From positions 13,254,924 through 13,318,923 of the forward strand of contig NC_089732.1 in assembly GCF_035083965.1 (NCBI RefSeq): 64,000 nt of DNA. Reading direction: 5' to 3'. The notes beneath the pieces were generated by a model. It was not told where the DNA came from and did no database searches. It worked only from the letters and a program-made list of their open reading frames with translations. This DNA is from Branchiostoma lanceolatum. Taxonomy: Eukaryota > Chordata > Leptocardii > Amphioxiformes > Branchiostomatidae. Below, piece after piece: positions 12,701 to 22,969 of the stretch (position 1 is its first letter; every line of letters starts with the position of its first letter). Both the position numbers and the translations under genes were made by a program.

Positions 12701-13412
12701 TGACTACTCTTGTCTAACTACTGACACTACATGTAAGTTCTATCTTAGTGGATTTAACTTCTTTTTCTGAGACAATGGAAGACGAATGGTCCCACTTTTT
12801 CTGTAATGTGTGTGGGTTTTGTGATGTTAAGAGGAGAGTAGGTAATAGTGTGAAGTCAAAAGAAATAGTCTGAACTCTGAAGTCAGAAATGACCATTCCT
12901 GACCAGAAACTATCTTTGGTACAGTGTGCTGCATTGAAATATATCACCTTAATGTTGTTTTCATCACCTTCGGAGGCTTAGGCAATCTGCATTCTTAACT
13001 TCTTTGTTCATGTATCCCCGTTTTGTGTCTGATAAATCAATTTTCATGAATGGCTTATAGCAGGCAGGCATGTAAGTTTTGAATATCAAGTGGCAACAGA
13101 TATACATGTGCTTTGTCTTTAAGAAAGTAATTCAGGTGTCAAGTTGATGGTCTGCTTGACAGAAAGACTACGACCCCTCATGTTGGTAGATCTAGAGACA
13201 AGTACAAGTTTTAAATTTTCCTTGTTTCCCATTCGCCTCAGGAGCACCAGTACCGCCCTCAGCAATCCAATGTGTCCAATGAGCTGTCCAGCAGCCGTAG
13301 CTTCCAGCGCACCATGAGCGCACAGAGCACCCTGGCCGAGGCAACCGCACTGCTGTCTGAGCTGCAACCTGACGGCGTCAGCCAAGTGGAGGACCAGCTA
13401 GATCTGGACTGA
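722..13412 (+). CDS. USP24: USP24 orthologue, ubiquitin carboxyl-terminal hydrolase 24 (3' part of gene)
   Basis: Cysteine deubiquitinase that removes ubiquitin from substrates. Fifteen exons join in phase to 886 residues and a TGA: 722-841, 1943-2152, 2894-3095, 4043-4200, 5085-5393, 5863-6002, 6407-6605, 8591-8799, 9070-9177, 9509-9583, 9901-10124, 10490-10611, 11533-11706, 12349-12588, 13242-13412. The Cys box [18 protein letters not shown] lies in the first exon (catalytic Cys codon 788-790). The His box [13 protein letters not shown] is in the fifth (His codon 5247-5249) and is followed by WLKFND. The zinc-ribbon pairs CIEC and CEKC lie between them. After the USP domain comes a long helical region that matches USP24 better than USP9X, notably [20 protein letters not shown] and the tail [15 protein letters not shown]. 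Human USP24 has about 2,620 residues with the protease domain starting near 1,690, so the large N-terminal part lies upstream of this window. Exons 4, 7, 14 and 15 have duplicated borders. Confidence 0.95.
842..1942 (+). other. USP24 intron with CT repeat and AT-rich hairpin
   Basis: A short (CT)n run lies at about 1318-1336. An imperfect palindrome at about 1554-1614 has arms related to AAAACGATTGTGTG around an AT-rich loop. The end of the intron (about 1825-1925) resembles a segment near 31345-31425, so it is probably a dispersed repeat. No coding evidence. Confidence 0.5.
2330..2600 (+). mobile_element. Degenerate tRNA-derived SINE in USP24 intron
   Basis: A box-B-like stretch (GGTTCAAATCC type) at about 2377-2390 is followed by the body seen in other copies here: 'ttgggaaaggcacttaacac', an AGAGTAGGGG segment and 'gagtggatcaaaccttacag'. 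It is diverged, with no clear target duplication. An (ACAA)n run follows at about 2653-2675. Confidence 0.6.
3290..3680 (+). repeat. Dispersed repeat in USP24 intron 3
   Basis: This segment contains a 'cctggcggcttt...ctgcag' stretch related to those at about 31440-31620 (opposite strand) and 45500-45560. It also has a local doubling of 'tggtcacaattgttttatgg'. It is an old family member without coding capacity that I can recognise. Confidence 0.45.
4174..4640 (+). repeat. Tandem duplication spanning the 3' end of USP24 exon 4 and its donor (3 copies plus a partial fourth)
   Basis: The end of exon 4 (CTCAAGTTCGACGACTACTT then AGA and GTAAGCAA) is repeated downstream. Donor GT positions are 4201, 4353 and 4506, so the unit is 152-153 bases. 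The copies keep the GTAAGCAA donor with only scattered substitutions. Reading past the true donor meets a TAG after about twenty codons. A fourth partial unit lacks the exon part. Confidence 0.9.
5394..5862 (+). other. USP24 intron 5, AT-rich
   Basis: AT-rich intron sequence between the His-box exon and the next exon. I see no repeat family, RNA or extra exon in it. Confidence 0.5.
6130..6480 (+). repeat. Tandem duplication spanning the acceptor and 5' end of USP24 exon 7 (3 copies)
   Basis: The true exon starts at 6407. Two upstream copies begin at 6185 and 6293, each preceded by 'tgtgctgtcyag' and followed by exon-like sequence (TCGCTGCCCAGAGGTGACAG type). The unit is 108-114 bases. In both decoys the exon frame soon meets a stop (TAG in the first, TGA in the second), so only the most downstream acceptor is compatible with a full protein. 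Confidence 0.9.
7102..7315 (+). mobile_element. MITE with TTA target duplication (Harbinger-like), copy 1
   Basis: Terminal inverted repeats start GGCCACACCAATTTAATTTC and end with the matching complement GGTGTGGCC. TTA flanks both ends, the 3-base target typical of PIF/Harbinger elements. No transposase. It shares its interior, in inverse orientation, with the copy at 7444-7668. Confidence 0.8.
7444..7668 (-). mobile_element. MITE with TTA target duplication (Harbinger-like), copy 2
   Basis: Same family as the element at 7102-7315 but inverted. It has GGCCACACC / GGTGTGGCC termini, TTA on both sides, and an interior such as GGAGGGAACAGGGTCAGGTG matching the complement of copy 1. The two copies lie 128 bases apart and could form a large hairpin in the USP24 pre-mRNA. 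Confidence 0.8.
8050..8431 (+). mobile_element. hAT5-like MITE, CAGGGCTC termini, 5-bp target duplication, copy 1
   Basis: Termini CAGGGCTCAAAA and TTTTGAGCCCTG are flanked on both sides by GTATT. The interior has repeated GGTGCACC/TGCACCCA motifs. A second copy is at 46739-47134. A five-base target duplication with CAGGG termini suggests the hAT5 group; that assignment is inference. Confidence 0.75.
8477..8557 (-). mobile_element. 81-bp TTAA-flanked MITE (piggyBac-like), copy 1
   Basis: An 81-base element bounded by TTAA. In the orientation of its sister copy at 55668-55748 it starts CCTTCTCCCTGCTGCCTAAC. Both copies have the same length, and one is the complement of the other. TTAA is the classic piggyBac target; no transposase is visible. 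Confidence 0.7.
8812..8990 (+). mobile_element. SINE body fragment
   Basis: It begins at the 'tgactttactcactccaccc' stretch that forms the middle of the full-length SINEs, followed by 'gggtacctgacttcggttgg'. No tRNA head; 5'-truncated. It lies just after USP24 exon 8. Confidence 0.6.
9178..10489 (+). other. USP24 introns 9 to 11
   Basis: Apart from exons 9509-9583 and 9901-10124, these three introns (9178-9508, 9584-9900, 10125-10489) are plain AT-rich sequence. I recognise no mobile element, RNA gene or additional exon. Confidence 0.5.
10992..11125. mobile_element. Short foldback element (MITE)
   Basis: Two arms of about 57 bases, 10992-11049 and 11069-11125, are near-perfect complements around a 19-base loop. 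Key motifs are GCGGTCCCAAACGTACAGGA and TACTTGATAATTATGTATTT. The preceding stretch at 10840-10910 ('caacgtttcggtgaccatct') resembles Penelope-type terminal sequence and part of 14755-14830. Confidence 0.75.
11707..11735 (+). repeat. (GTTT)n microsatellite at the USP24 exon 13 donor
   Basis: A run of GTTT units begins at the splice donor itself, so exon 13 is followed by a string of GTTTGTTT that repeats donor-like GT dinucleotides. Confidence 0.8.
12040..12380 (-). repeat. tRNA-SINE at the USP24 exon 14 acceptor, duplicated together with the exon start
   Basis: Antisense tRNA heads (box B GGTTCGAATCCC type; box A from TGGTCTTGTGGTTAG) end at about 12206 and again at about 12335. Each is followed by an acceptor and exon-14-like sequence: decoy 'ccaccag|gttctgatgctt' starting at 12211, true exon starting at 12349. 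The unit is 138 bases. The SINE evidently landed next to the acceptor, and the SINE/acceptor block was then duplicated. Confidence 0.8.
12589..13241 (+). other. USP24 last intron
   Basis: Ordinary intron sequence between exons 14 and 15, with a good donor and a polypyrimidine-rich acceptor. I see no repeat, RNA or exon in it. Confidence 0.5.
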
Positions 13413-13570
13413 TCTGGTTCAATCTGGACTGCTCCAGTTCAATCTGGACTGCTCATGTTCAATCTGGAATAATCTGGTTCAATCTGGAATGATGTGGTTC
13501 AATCTGGTCTGATCTGGGTCAGTCTGGAATGATCTGGTTCAATCTGGACTAACCCAGCTCAGTTGCTTAG
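13395..13570 (+). repeat. About 20-bp minisatellite across the USP24 stop codon
   Basis: The last codons (GAT CTG GAC TGA) form the first unit of a degenerate repeat of roughly GATCTGGTTCAATCTGGACT. It runs about eight times into the 3' UTR, and looser CTGGATCTGG variants continue to about 13770. The array starts inside coding sequence, so unit loss or gain could move the stop. Confidence 0.85.
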
Positions 13571-15800
13571 CAACCAGATGTCACTGTCTGATCTCCAGAA
13601 CCAGCTGGATCTGGTTACCAATATCATCTAAATTTGCTGGACCAACATTTTTCCAGCTGAACTTGTTCAATCCAGTTCAAACCAGCTGGATCTGGATCCG
13701 CTCTACCATTCAGACCAATCAGATCTGGTTTCTTCCAGTCAATTCAAAAACCAGCTGGATCTGGGTATGGCTGGATCAGTCACTCTACATTGACACAGAT
13801 ACTGAAACACCACTTGCCTGACCTAATACACCTCAGCTTTCAAGCATGTTTTCAAGAAATGGCTCTGTCTATTTGTATTTTAGCATATCTATATTTGTAA
13901 AGTGAGAAGTTCAACCTGGCTTGATATGGCAATACCAGCATGTTGTACAAAGTATTGAGAGATGTGGGAGCATTTTGTTAAGATGGTCGCCAACTTGGCT
14001 CGGGCTAGAAGTCTTTCTAACATTGTATTTATCCTTGATATGCCCAGCCATGCAGCTGTTTGAAGTTGCTATTTCTTTTAATGTGTGTTTAAGCATAACT
14101 GTACATTTATTAACTGTTACAGGCTTTGTGCCCAGTGCTATAGCCTCTAGAAACAGGCATACACAAAAATCTGATTAGGTTGCAGTTAAGACCCTCTTTG
14201 CTAGGTGGCGTTTTTCTAAGTTGGACAATGGGAGTTGGACTTTGTGTAATGGCAGTTCACAATGTTGCTGCATTTTTACATTGGAAACTGTTCTCAGGGT
14301 AAAATGTACGTACGCATTATATTTTTACAGGATTTGGGTACAGGGAAAGATGTTTCCGAAGGTCTACAGTTTTGTGTTCTCAAAAAACGTGTACTGACAT
14401 TCTTTCAACATAAATGAAATGGTCAACATTCAATCCTGCAGACTTGAAGTTATGAACTGTAAAATATTGCACATGTGCAAACTTCCTGGCACAAAGCATT
14501 TTGAAATGTAGTACAGACTTTTTTTGATAGATAGTACAGACTTCTTTGGATTTATCATATCCTTCTTAGAATCATGTGCAAACTTGTGAAAACTTTCTGA
14601 TGTCAATGATTCCTTATTTAGGATCACCCATCTCCAATGTTATTAAGTTGCTCGCTTTGATTGTATTGAAACAAATGTTTTAAATGTAGATTGTTTTGTC
14701 AGTGAAGAGTTTCATCAGATTGGTACATAGATGGATAGTACAGTTCTTTGTTGCACAACCACGGGGATGTAGAATGTTTTAGTAGTCCTTTTACTACCTT
14801 CCTCAGGGCAATACTGATTGGTTCTACTTCCTACTGCTAGGCAACAATGCAGTGGGAAGAATGATGAGGGGTATACAAACTCAGTCACATTTGGGACTGC
14901 ATTCTTTTCACTGCAGCGCCACCTAGCAATGCAACGAAGAATTACAATTCTAGATTGTTAGTACAGCATTGTTTTTATGGTATTGCTTTGATTTATCAGA
15001 AAATAGCATGTTCAGGGCAAATGAAATGTGCCTTACCAAAGAACACAGTTTTTTTAACGATCACGGACAAAACTTGCCGTCTAAATAGTTCAATGACACT
15101 AGTAAGAAACTTGCATTAGAAACACTATTGTTTCTCATTTAGTTTAGTTTTCTAAATAGATTCGTAGCTTTCTTTCTAGCAATTCTTTAAAAGGATCTGA
15201 ATGTGTGATTTAGTTGGCGTTTTCGTGGATGTGACTGGCACTTTTTGTACAGAAAAAAAAAATTGTGTAATGCCACTTTTCTGGTTTTGAAGAATGCTGT
15301 AACAACTGTAAAATATGGGATGTTACGCATGTAGTTCTGAAGGGCTGTTGGAGAAATTTGGGGGAGGGGGGCACATTGACATTTGTGAATACTATTTTCA
15401 TGTGTGGACATGTACATGTTTGCAGCAATACAAGTTGTGAAAGAGGGGCATTTTGAATACACTACATCTTGAACCATGTCTTTCTTTAGCCAGGAGATAT
15501 TTGTCATTCTTACCAATGAGAACTGTTGCCTATCTAGAATATAATGAAATTCACTAGGATGATATGATCACAATTCTAACCAATGTATCTACAAATGTGG
15601 AAACGTATGACCACTGGGAGATGTTTTATTTGACTCCGCCTGTTTAACATGATTGACAGGTGTGTGTACAGTTGTACAGAGGTCCAGTTTGGACAAGAAT
15701 TGCATTCTTACACCATGCTGGAATTGAAAGATAAAATTTTCCTTGATTCTAAATTGTTTTACTCTATTAATAAATAAAGCATGTCTGAATACACAGTGTC
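13413..15800 (+). other. USP24 3' UTR
   Basis: About 2.4 kb from the TGA to polyadenylation signals near 15770. Apart from the minisatellite it contains a segment at about 14755-14950 ('ttttactaccttcctcaggg') that resembles the Penelope-like region at 10840-10910. No coding evidence. Confidence 0.7.
15769..15778 (+). terminator. Overlapping polyadenylation signals of USP24
   Basis: Two overlapping AATAAA hexamers (15769-15774 and 15773-15778) are followed within 30 bases by a GT-rich stretch (tgtcatgttcatt). This is the first good signal after the stop codon, though alternatives are possible. Confidence 0.7.
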
Positions 15801-17000
15801 ATGTTCATTATTTAAATTGTGTTAAGATAGCATTTGCAGATCCACTGGTGAGAAAACTTGTGAAAGCCCCCCTCAAAGTTTTGAATGGAATAATCCTAGA
15901 ACACATTGGTGCAGTGACTACGTATTTTCTATTTGTTTGTTTTCTAAAAGTTAAAAACAAAACTGTCGCAACTTAGTCCTTTAGACAATTGATATTTGAC
16001 ATCTACTTTCCATACCCTACGCACAACACATATAATTCAAACAGTCTATTAAAACAGAGCAGCTTGTCACGTGACTCCTAACAGATAAGCCCGCCATCTT
16101 TGATAACCTTGGCATGTTTTACCTGCCATAAATCATTGGTTGAATTCTTAATTACGCGACCAATGGATGGCTACATGTTAATTCTATCAAACTTGACGTG
16201 TTCACTCCCTGTCAATCACACCGCCACGTACCGATGGCATTCCTGGCATAGTTGGCTGTTTCCCTCTCCGTGAGAGAACAATAGTGGCCACTTGTACCCC
16301 ATTGTGTGTACGTTACGTGACACTTGTAACACTCATGACCCTACATGTATGTCGATTCAAAATAATACATGGCTTCGTACTGAATAGAATAGGATAATCA
16401 GCCTAGAAAAAGGGTGACTATTAATAAAAAATAAATACAGCGTCGTATTGTAGATATATGTTGCCGCCCAACTTTTAATACACTTTGCAATGCAGTTTGA
16501 TATCTCTTAAGTTCAAAAACCAATGTCCTTTTTTCGTCAACCATATATCTTTGGTTGAATCAAGCAAAACGCAAACCACACGAACTTGGACCAAGGAGGT
16601 TTAATTTCTCTATTCAACGTCATTGCTTGGACATAATAAACGTACCGTATTCTCCAATCTCAACAAAGTTTGCATGATATTGTGACCCTGTCAAATTTTA
16701 CGGCAAAAAAAAAAGAAATTCAACGACAATAACATCAGAAAGGTGTTGTTTTTCTAAGTAACGTTACAACAACTTGCTTGCCAGGTATATCAAAATATAC
16801 CTGCGATGGATTGCACACCTGGCCCCTGCCCTATATACCCTCCCAAGGACCGAATGGTTCCGCCCATTGCCCCGGAGCAATTTCGTCCTGTTTCGTGCAG
16901 CACACAATAGTACCAGCACTCAGAACAAGACAACAATAACTGGTGACCTTTCTCCAGGCGCAGGACAGAGAGGCTCCCACCCTCGGTCTTGGTGACTAAG
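15800..17000. other. Intergenic stretch between USP24 and the next promoter
   Basis: I see no exon or RNA gene. CAAGGAGGTTTAATTTCTC-like sequence near 16592 belongs to a short family seen again at 17720, 18755, 22253 and 29667. Confidence 0.5.
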
Positions 17001-17038
17001 GTGTGGTTGGAACATACTCCTGCTCTACGTCACTCGCC

Positions 17039-17276
17039 TGACGTCACGGAGCCGTCCGTCGTGTTCTGAGTCGGCCGCGGAAGTGAAGTCAGTGCCCGAC
17101 TGAGAGAGAGAGAGCAGATCGTACGTACGTGGGCTCGGAAGTGTGTATATAGGCCACATCTTTGCTTGCCTACGTTCCCAACGGTGCAGGGAGTTGGATC
17201 GAGAGTGCCACGACCTAGACATCGTTCGCAATCTTCAGTTTGGTGCCAGAAATTCCGCGTCCAGTCGAGAATTAAG
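17039..17276 (+). promoter_or_regulatory. TATA promoter with CRE and candidate non-coding first exon
   Basis: A perfect palindromic CRE TGACGTCA lies at 17039-17046, with a second ACGTCA just upstream. A GA-repeat lies at about 17102-17114 and a TATATA box at 17146-17151. Transcription would start near 17175-17180. The exon would end at 17276 with ATTAAG|GTGAGC, a strong donor. No long frame is present, so it would be a 5' UTR exon. The nearest downstream gene on this strand is the receptor whose coding exon has its acceptor at 34693-34694. The link is inference, because 17 kb separates them. Confidence 0.5.
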
Positions 17277-20200
17277 GTGAGCTACATACAGTCCCCCTTT
17301 CTGTGTACTAGTATGTGTTCTAGTTCGACAGCCCGCATAATTAAGGTACTACAATGTCGTACAGGCAACGCTGTACTGGGGACTCGCCCCGCCATTCTAT
17401 TGTTATTGACCGGAGCTTCTGTTTCGTTTGTTTACGATCTAGCCCCCAAACTACCGACTGTTTGGGGGACTGTTATATCTAGACGTTACGAATGAGGTTA
17501 CAAACACAGAACGTAGCCTGAAAATCAGACCAGGGGCGACCCATAATGTTCAGTAGAACGTACAGTGCGATGCACCTCAAACGTGTTGCGTCGCTTCTCC
17601 CCCAGTAGTCGTCTCTATTTACTGTATCATGGACCCCTTTCACTCTCTGTCAATTAGTAATCTTGTGTTCTAGTTTATGTTTTCCACACTTGTTTTGTCT
17701 ACATGCTACGTCCTGCAAACAAGGAGGTTTGCTGCAACCGACCAATGCATACCCAGTCATTCCACCCGCTTTGACCCCATATCCGCCTGCCCCCTCGCTT
17801 TCAATGGCTTTCAATTTTTCGCCTGAGAATCACAATGCCCGGTTTTATCATAAGTGGGTCCCCTGGGCGCGAGTATTATTCTATTTTCCAATTTCACGGA
17901 ATGGAGTCTGTTGATTATGGCGACGCAAACAGAAATGTAAAACATGAAATGTCATCGAGTTAGTCACGAGTGATTTGTTTTGTTTATCTTTCGTTTAATT
18001 GCGGAAATGACTAAATAGGATGAAATTGTGCTTCGGATATCATAAGTCTATCATTTAGTTCTTGACAACAACACCGTCCGAAATTTTCACCTTTTTAGTC
18101 TCAGAAATGCGACTAAAATGTTCACTGCAATACGCCACGTTGTAATATAAACCTACATTTGACGCAGGTTTCGTAAAAATCGATTTCTTTGCCATCTGAC
18201 AAGTTTGACAGCATGTGGATGTTAGTTCTACCCGTGCAACGACATTTGGACGTAATTTAACATGCCGATTGCTGTCTATGATACCAATGAGGTTTCAAAC
18301 CTTGATGATACACTGTAACCAATTAGGCTGTAACCGAAATAGTTCTCTGTCAAACCATTCGAAAATAACATAAATCATAAACGTTCACAGCTTCAAAAAC
18401 CATAGAACTAGAACATCGGAATAATTAAGCTTCATTTTCGCCAAGTTTGGGTATCACCAATCGATGCTTGAACAATTTGTGAAGCGGAGTGTCGCTAATC
18501 GTCCCGGCACGCCCGGCATCCCGGGGTCGGCTACCCGCGCCCCTGGCTTTGTCATCTCTCCTCATCACGTGGGAACGCCGGACAGATCTGTTCCAGTCTT
18601 CCCTCCGGGCAAGGTCAACAAGACCTACTTATCAATGCTTTTTTTGTCACCGAAATAGGTGTGTCAAAGCTACTCTCCAAGCAGAGGTTTGTGGGGAAGA
18701 TCGTCACCGTTTTATCATATGCCCCGTTTTTTTGTCCCCCGCCCAACTTGCCAAGGAGGTTTGAAATCAGAGCAAGGGGTCCTCTTGTCTTCATGATAAA
18801 ACCACCTTGGTAAAATTGACAGTATGCACAAAGTACTCTTCGTTGTGCAGATGATAAAAGATGACCATAAACGATGAAAACATTCAAAATATCAATCTCC
18901 AAGCAGATATGACAACCGTGCTTGTTTTTGGGTCTTTGCTCCTATTAGTATTACTCAATCGGTAGGGATTCTTTTTTGACACTGGAAACGGTAAGATTTA
19001 GCATTAGATTTCACCTGTCTTGGTACATAACATTATGAAGAAGGATTTAACTTGACTGAGAAGGGGGCCGGTATCTACTTCTAACTTGATACTTCCGGGA
19101 GGTCACCTGTTCTCAGCAACAGAACAGAAAATTTGATGAACGGCAGTTTGTTTGCATTAACTTCAGAGAGGTCTTTTCCAAGGTCTTCGTAATTTTCGCG
19201 AAAATACGCCAGCCTTTTCAACATTACAAGCGCGTAGCACCCTATAAATACCTGTATTTCCAACTTGTGAGAAATAGCCCCCCTCCCCACTTCTGTCAAG
19301 TTCAATAACCCTTGACCGGTAAGCAGACACGTGAAGTTGAACTTGAGATCCACTTCTGTCGACAGATGCGAGAATGTAAATAAAGAAACTTCATACCGTG
19401 GGAGAAGCGTACATTACAAGTTGGGAAAACATCTAGCGGCTTTAGTACCAAGTTGGGAAAACATCTAGTGGGACTTTGGATTACCTTCGACATTCTCGTA
19501 TAGCGGTCGTTCTTGTCCTCGGGAAGAAATCGTCCGAATGCCTCTGCCAAAAATGCCCGGCGTACTAGTCCTGCGGATTCTTGAGGGAGTTTTTATAGTC
19601 TTTCCAGGCTCCAGCTGTACCCTGTATTTGCATTGTATTTCGACATTGCAGATTGAAATAATTTTTGTAACTCGGATTGAAGTGACAAAATATGGCAGCG
19701 GGTCTAGAAATGGATTCTTTATCTTTATTGTACTCGGTGTATTGAAACAACTGCAAAACATACACACACACACACACAAACAAACATACATACATAACAC
19801 ACAAACACGCACACAGACACATAGTCTCATACACATACACACGCAAACACAAATGCGAAGTTGGTCAGTAGAATTACTTTGACGTATTTTATATTAGACC
19901 AATGTCCTTGATTAGACAGTGCGTGCCCTATATATAACAACCTTACAAAACGTGTCTGAACTTGCGAACGTGTGAAGAAAAGAAGATATGTAGCCGTAAT
20001 TAAGCGAAGCGTGCATGGAAGTGCCAACGAAATTATGATAGAAAGCGCTATTTGAACATGTCGGTACATCACTGTACAAATAGGACACGAACTCATCAAT
20101 CCCATCCGATTTCTCTGTGCTGCGGGATCAAAAGATTAGAGGGCACTTTCTAAAGATGCAATCCTCCCCAACTCTGTCTTATGAATTATAGATGGCGTTA

Positions 20201-20800
20201 TTTCATACGCCGGCGTGTTTCGAATTTTGGCCTTTGTGTGAAGCAAAGGGCGTAGATCATGTTATAGCTGATGAAATGTCCGTTGTGTACAATAGGCAAT
20301 AGAACCGTTCTGTACTGTGTTGAATGAATTATGTACCGTTTAATGATGATTGGTCGCTGCCGCAAAAGAGTCCAAAATGTGGGTTTTGATTGGAGGACAG
20401 GAATCCGGAAAAGGGTTAGTGTATGGGGTGGGAGATAATACAATGAGAAGGACTCCATAAATTGAAATATGGTTGCAAAACACTTTATTCTTTTCATATA
20501 ACAGGTGATGTAGATATGAATAATACATAGTGCATGCTCCGGTAGAGGTGCTATCGGGTCAGGGCTTTTAATTAGGATGTTCACCAAAATGTCCTAGCAA
20601 GGTTTGTTCAATGCTGTCAAGCTCGATTCAACATTGATCTCAGCTAACTGATAAACTTTCTGGTCCGCCATTGTAGGAAGGTCAAGGTCAGGTCGAAGGG
20701 CATTAAGAGTTCAACGACATATCCATGATAACATCCCGTCAAACGTTGAATCCCCTCCAAAGTTCGCCCACAAAATACGGCGTCATGCGCTTGGCGAGTC
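17277..20800 (+). other. Non-coding stretch, probable long first intron of the receptor gene (5' part)
   Basis: I found no convincing exon. It holds short CAAGGAGGTTT motifs at 17720 and 18755, two CTCCAAGCAGA motifs (about 18677 and 18898), and a (CA)n microsatellite at 19762-19850. Whether it is an intron or intergenic depends on the unproven link between the promoter at 17.1 kb and the receptor. Confidence 0.4.
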
Positions 20801-20806
20801 TGCAAG

Positions 20807-20957
20807 TAATCTCCAACAGTCCAAGCAGATTTATCGGTGGCAGGGACAGTATCCAACTGGCAAAAGCAGTCCAACTAGCCGTCGGTGGCCAATAAATATT
20901 GCTTTTGCCTTTTGGATACTGTCATTGTCACCGATAGATCTGCTTGGAGATTAGTCT
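20807..20957. mobile_element. MITE with CCAAGCAGAT termini
   Basis: Inverted arms at about 20807-20866 and 20903-20957 share TATCGGTG-type, ACAGTATCCAA and GGCAAAAGC blocks, bounded by AATCTCC and GGAGATTA. The terminal motif is the same as that of the element at 24441-24573 and of many single CCAAGCAGATGTTG motifs in the window. Confidence 0.65.
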
Positions 20958-21870
20958 GCGTACTGTAAAGGACATTTTGGCAGCAATACGGCCGGCATCC
21001 TTGCGATCACTGTGCAATTTTCAGAGATCGGCCGAAGGTCACTGTCCAATGTGACAGAGTAGAATTTCAGGCGAATGTTGCGCACGATTCTCTGGCGATG
21101 TTGAAATTCGACGACCCTTTGCCGATCAACAGATTCGGTCGAAGGTCTTTGACAGTCAGTGTGACACCGGTTTTAGTTTTAAAGAATTTGGGAATACCAA
21201 ACTCAACAAAATTGCACGGAGATTCAGTCGGAAAACATTTCACAAGAAAACCAGGAAAGCTTTCGAATTCTTATATATGCATGGATTAAAAACTTTAATG
21301 ATATTCATTGATATACCAATATTTTCCCACGCGCTCATAACAGATGATTTCTGTCTTGGCCCTCCGTATTTGTTATAGTCTTTTCTGTTTTGAGATATTT
21401 TACATACTGTATGGCAAGAATGGTACCTCCTCTGTGACCAAACACCCAAGAATGTTGAAATTTATTTCATTAGTTCTGGTCACCAGACTTTGCGTAGTTC
21501 TACTGAGTCACAAGTGAATCACTACCATGTCTTCCGCCCGCCAACTTTTCAACTTGATGTAAGAAAGATTTGTCGCCTGATTACCGTTTCCATGGCGACG
21601 TGTGAGGTCACCGCGGGTCAGAGAGGTTTCAGTTTCTTGAATGGAGGAAAATTTGCCTGACGAATTTGTGGGAATTGTTTTTCTTTGAGTTAAAGTTCTC
21701 TGGCATGTAAGTAGTTCTTTTGAGCTCTACGTCACCCGAAATGCGTGGGTTGTGTCTGAAACTACAAGCGATCGTGTCAGTATTCAATTTCATGGAGTTT
21801 GTACAGTTTGGGAAGTTCCTAAGGCTAAACTGCACGACAGGAAGTTCAAAAAAATGTTTTTTACTCGGTG

Positions 21871-22232
21871 TTAAAGTAAACTAAAGCAATATCAGGGCCC
21901 AAAAATATGGAAATGAAAAAATGCTGAAATATTTATGGTAGTGACATTTACTCAAACTATTCAGCACATTTGCGTAATAACTTCATACTTTGAGCATTTC
22001 AAAACCGCGCAAAAACGTGCCGTACGATGATTCCCTTAGTTTCGCGAGCCTACAAAAACCCCGGCGACGATTTTCAGTGAGTTCTCACATCACAACGACG
22101 TCAATTTTCTGCATGATGGACGTCGTTATACTTTGTGATAGTGTTGCTTGAACTAATCATGTATAGAAATGACTAAACAACTGAATTGACTTTCAAAATC
22201 CGATTTTTGGGCCCTAATACTGCTTTGGTTTC
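21871..22232 (+). mobile_element. TTAA-flanked MITE, about 350 bp, copy 1
   Basis: Its left end has ACTAAAGCAATATCAGGGCC and its right end the matching complement GGGCCCTAATACTGCTTTGG, with TTAA at both borders. The interior contains a short palindrome around GACGTCGTT. A second copy lies at 55745-56096. No transposase. Confidence 0.7.
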
Positions 22233-22252
22233 CTTTAAACATTTGATTTCAA

Positions 22253-22293
22253 CAAGGAGGTTTAGAATAAAAGTTGATTTTAAACCTCCTTGA
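22253..22293. repeat. Short hairpin with CAAGGAGGTTT arms
   Basis: CAAGGAGGTTTAGAATAAAA is followed by its complement TTGATTTTAAACCTCCTTG, a 41-base foldback. A similar one with a longer centre is at 29670-29706, and single arms lie elsewhere in the 16-30 kb region. Confidence 0.75.
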
Positions 22294-22617
22294 TTTCAAC
22301 GACTTGCTTTCTGACGATAGAAAAAAATGAGTCAGAGTTTGGAGGCAAACTTTGAAGTCAGTCTTCTCTTTTCTCTCAGTGTCTGAATGAAAAACGGCGC
22401 TCCTTGTTTTGTCTGACAACATCACATTAATCAGGTCCCACTACGCTAGTAAGAATTCTCGGCATTCGTTGTGTTCTGAAGTGATCAGCGTGAAATGAAG
22501 AATCCCGGAGGGGAATTGAAATTCTCAAGGTTGTGTGATGAGGAAATCCGGAGCCGTGCTGTCTTCTCACGATAAGGAAAAAGCCCAAGACACAAGCCAA
22601 CTGTTCTCAGAGTGTAT

Positions 22618-22645
22618 TATAATAATAATAACAATAATAATATCA
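22618..22645 (+). repeat. (AAT)n-type microsatellite
   Basis: A short degenerate run of AAT/AAC units. Confidence 0.7.
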
Positions 22646-22969
22646 GGTGTATTTGCAGCCAGTGCCACAGTGTATTCGTATACGTCACGTAAACATAAAC
22701 TTCCAAATATGGATGCCAGGAAACGCAGATAAACGCAATATTGTTGCAGTAAACGGATCACCGATAACGTTTAGCTGCGTTAGCTCACACATTTACTGCC
22801 TTGGTGAAACTCTCGTCATGATTTTCTTTTTTCTTACCAAATAGATACTAACAATATAACACTATATGTACATGTATCATTACATGTGTATATCAAGGAC
22901 TTGTAGATATATAGACATATGAAGTTATAAATTGATCTGCCATCAAAATATGTAGTTATCTCCATGAAA

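Noticed and set aside
19465..19882. Frames on both strands over the (CA)n tract, rich in Cys/Val or Thr/His
   Set aside because: Pure dinucleotide-repeat translation; no flanking coding support.
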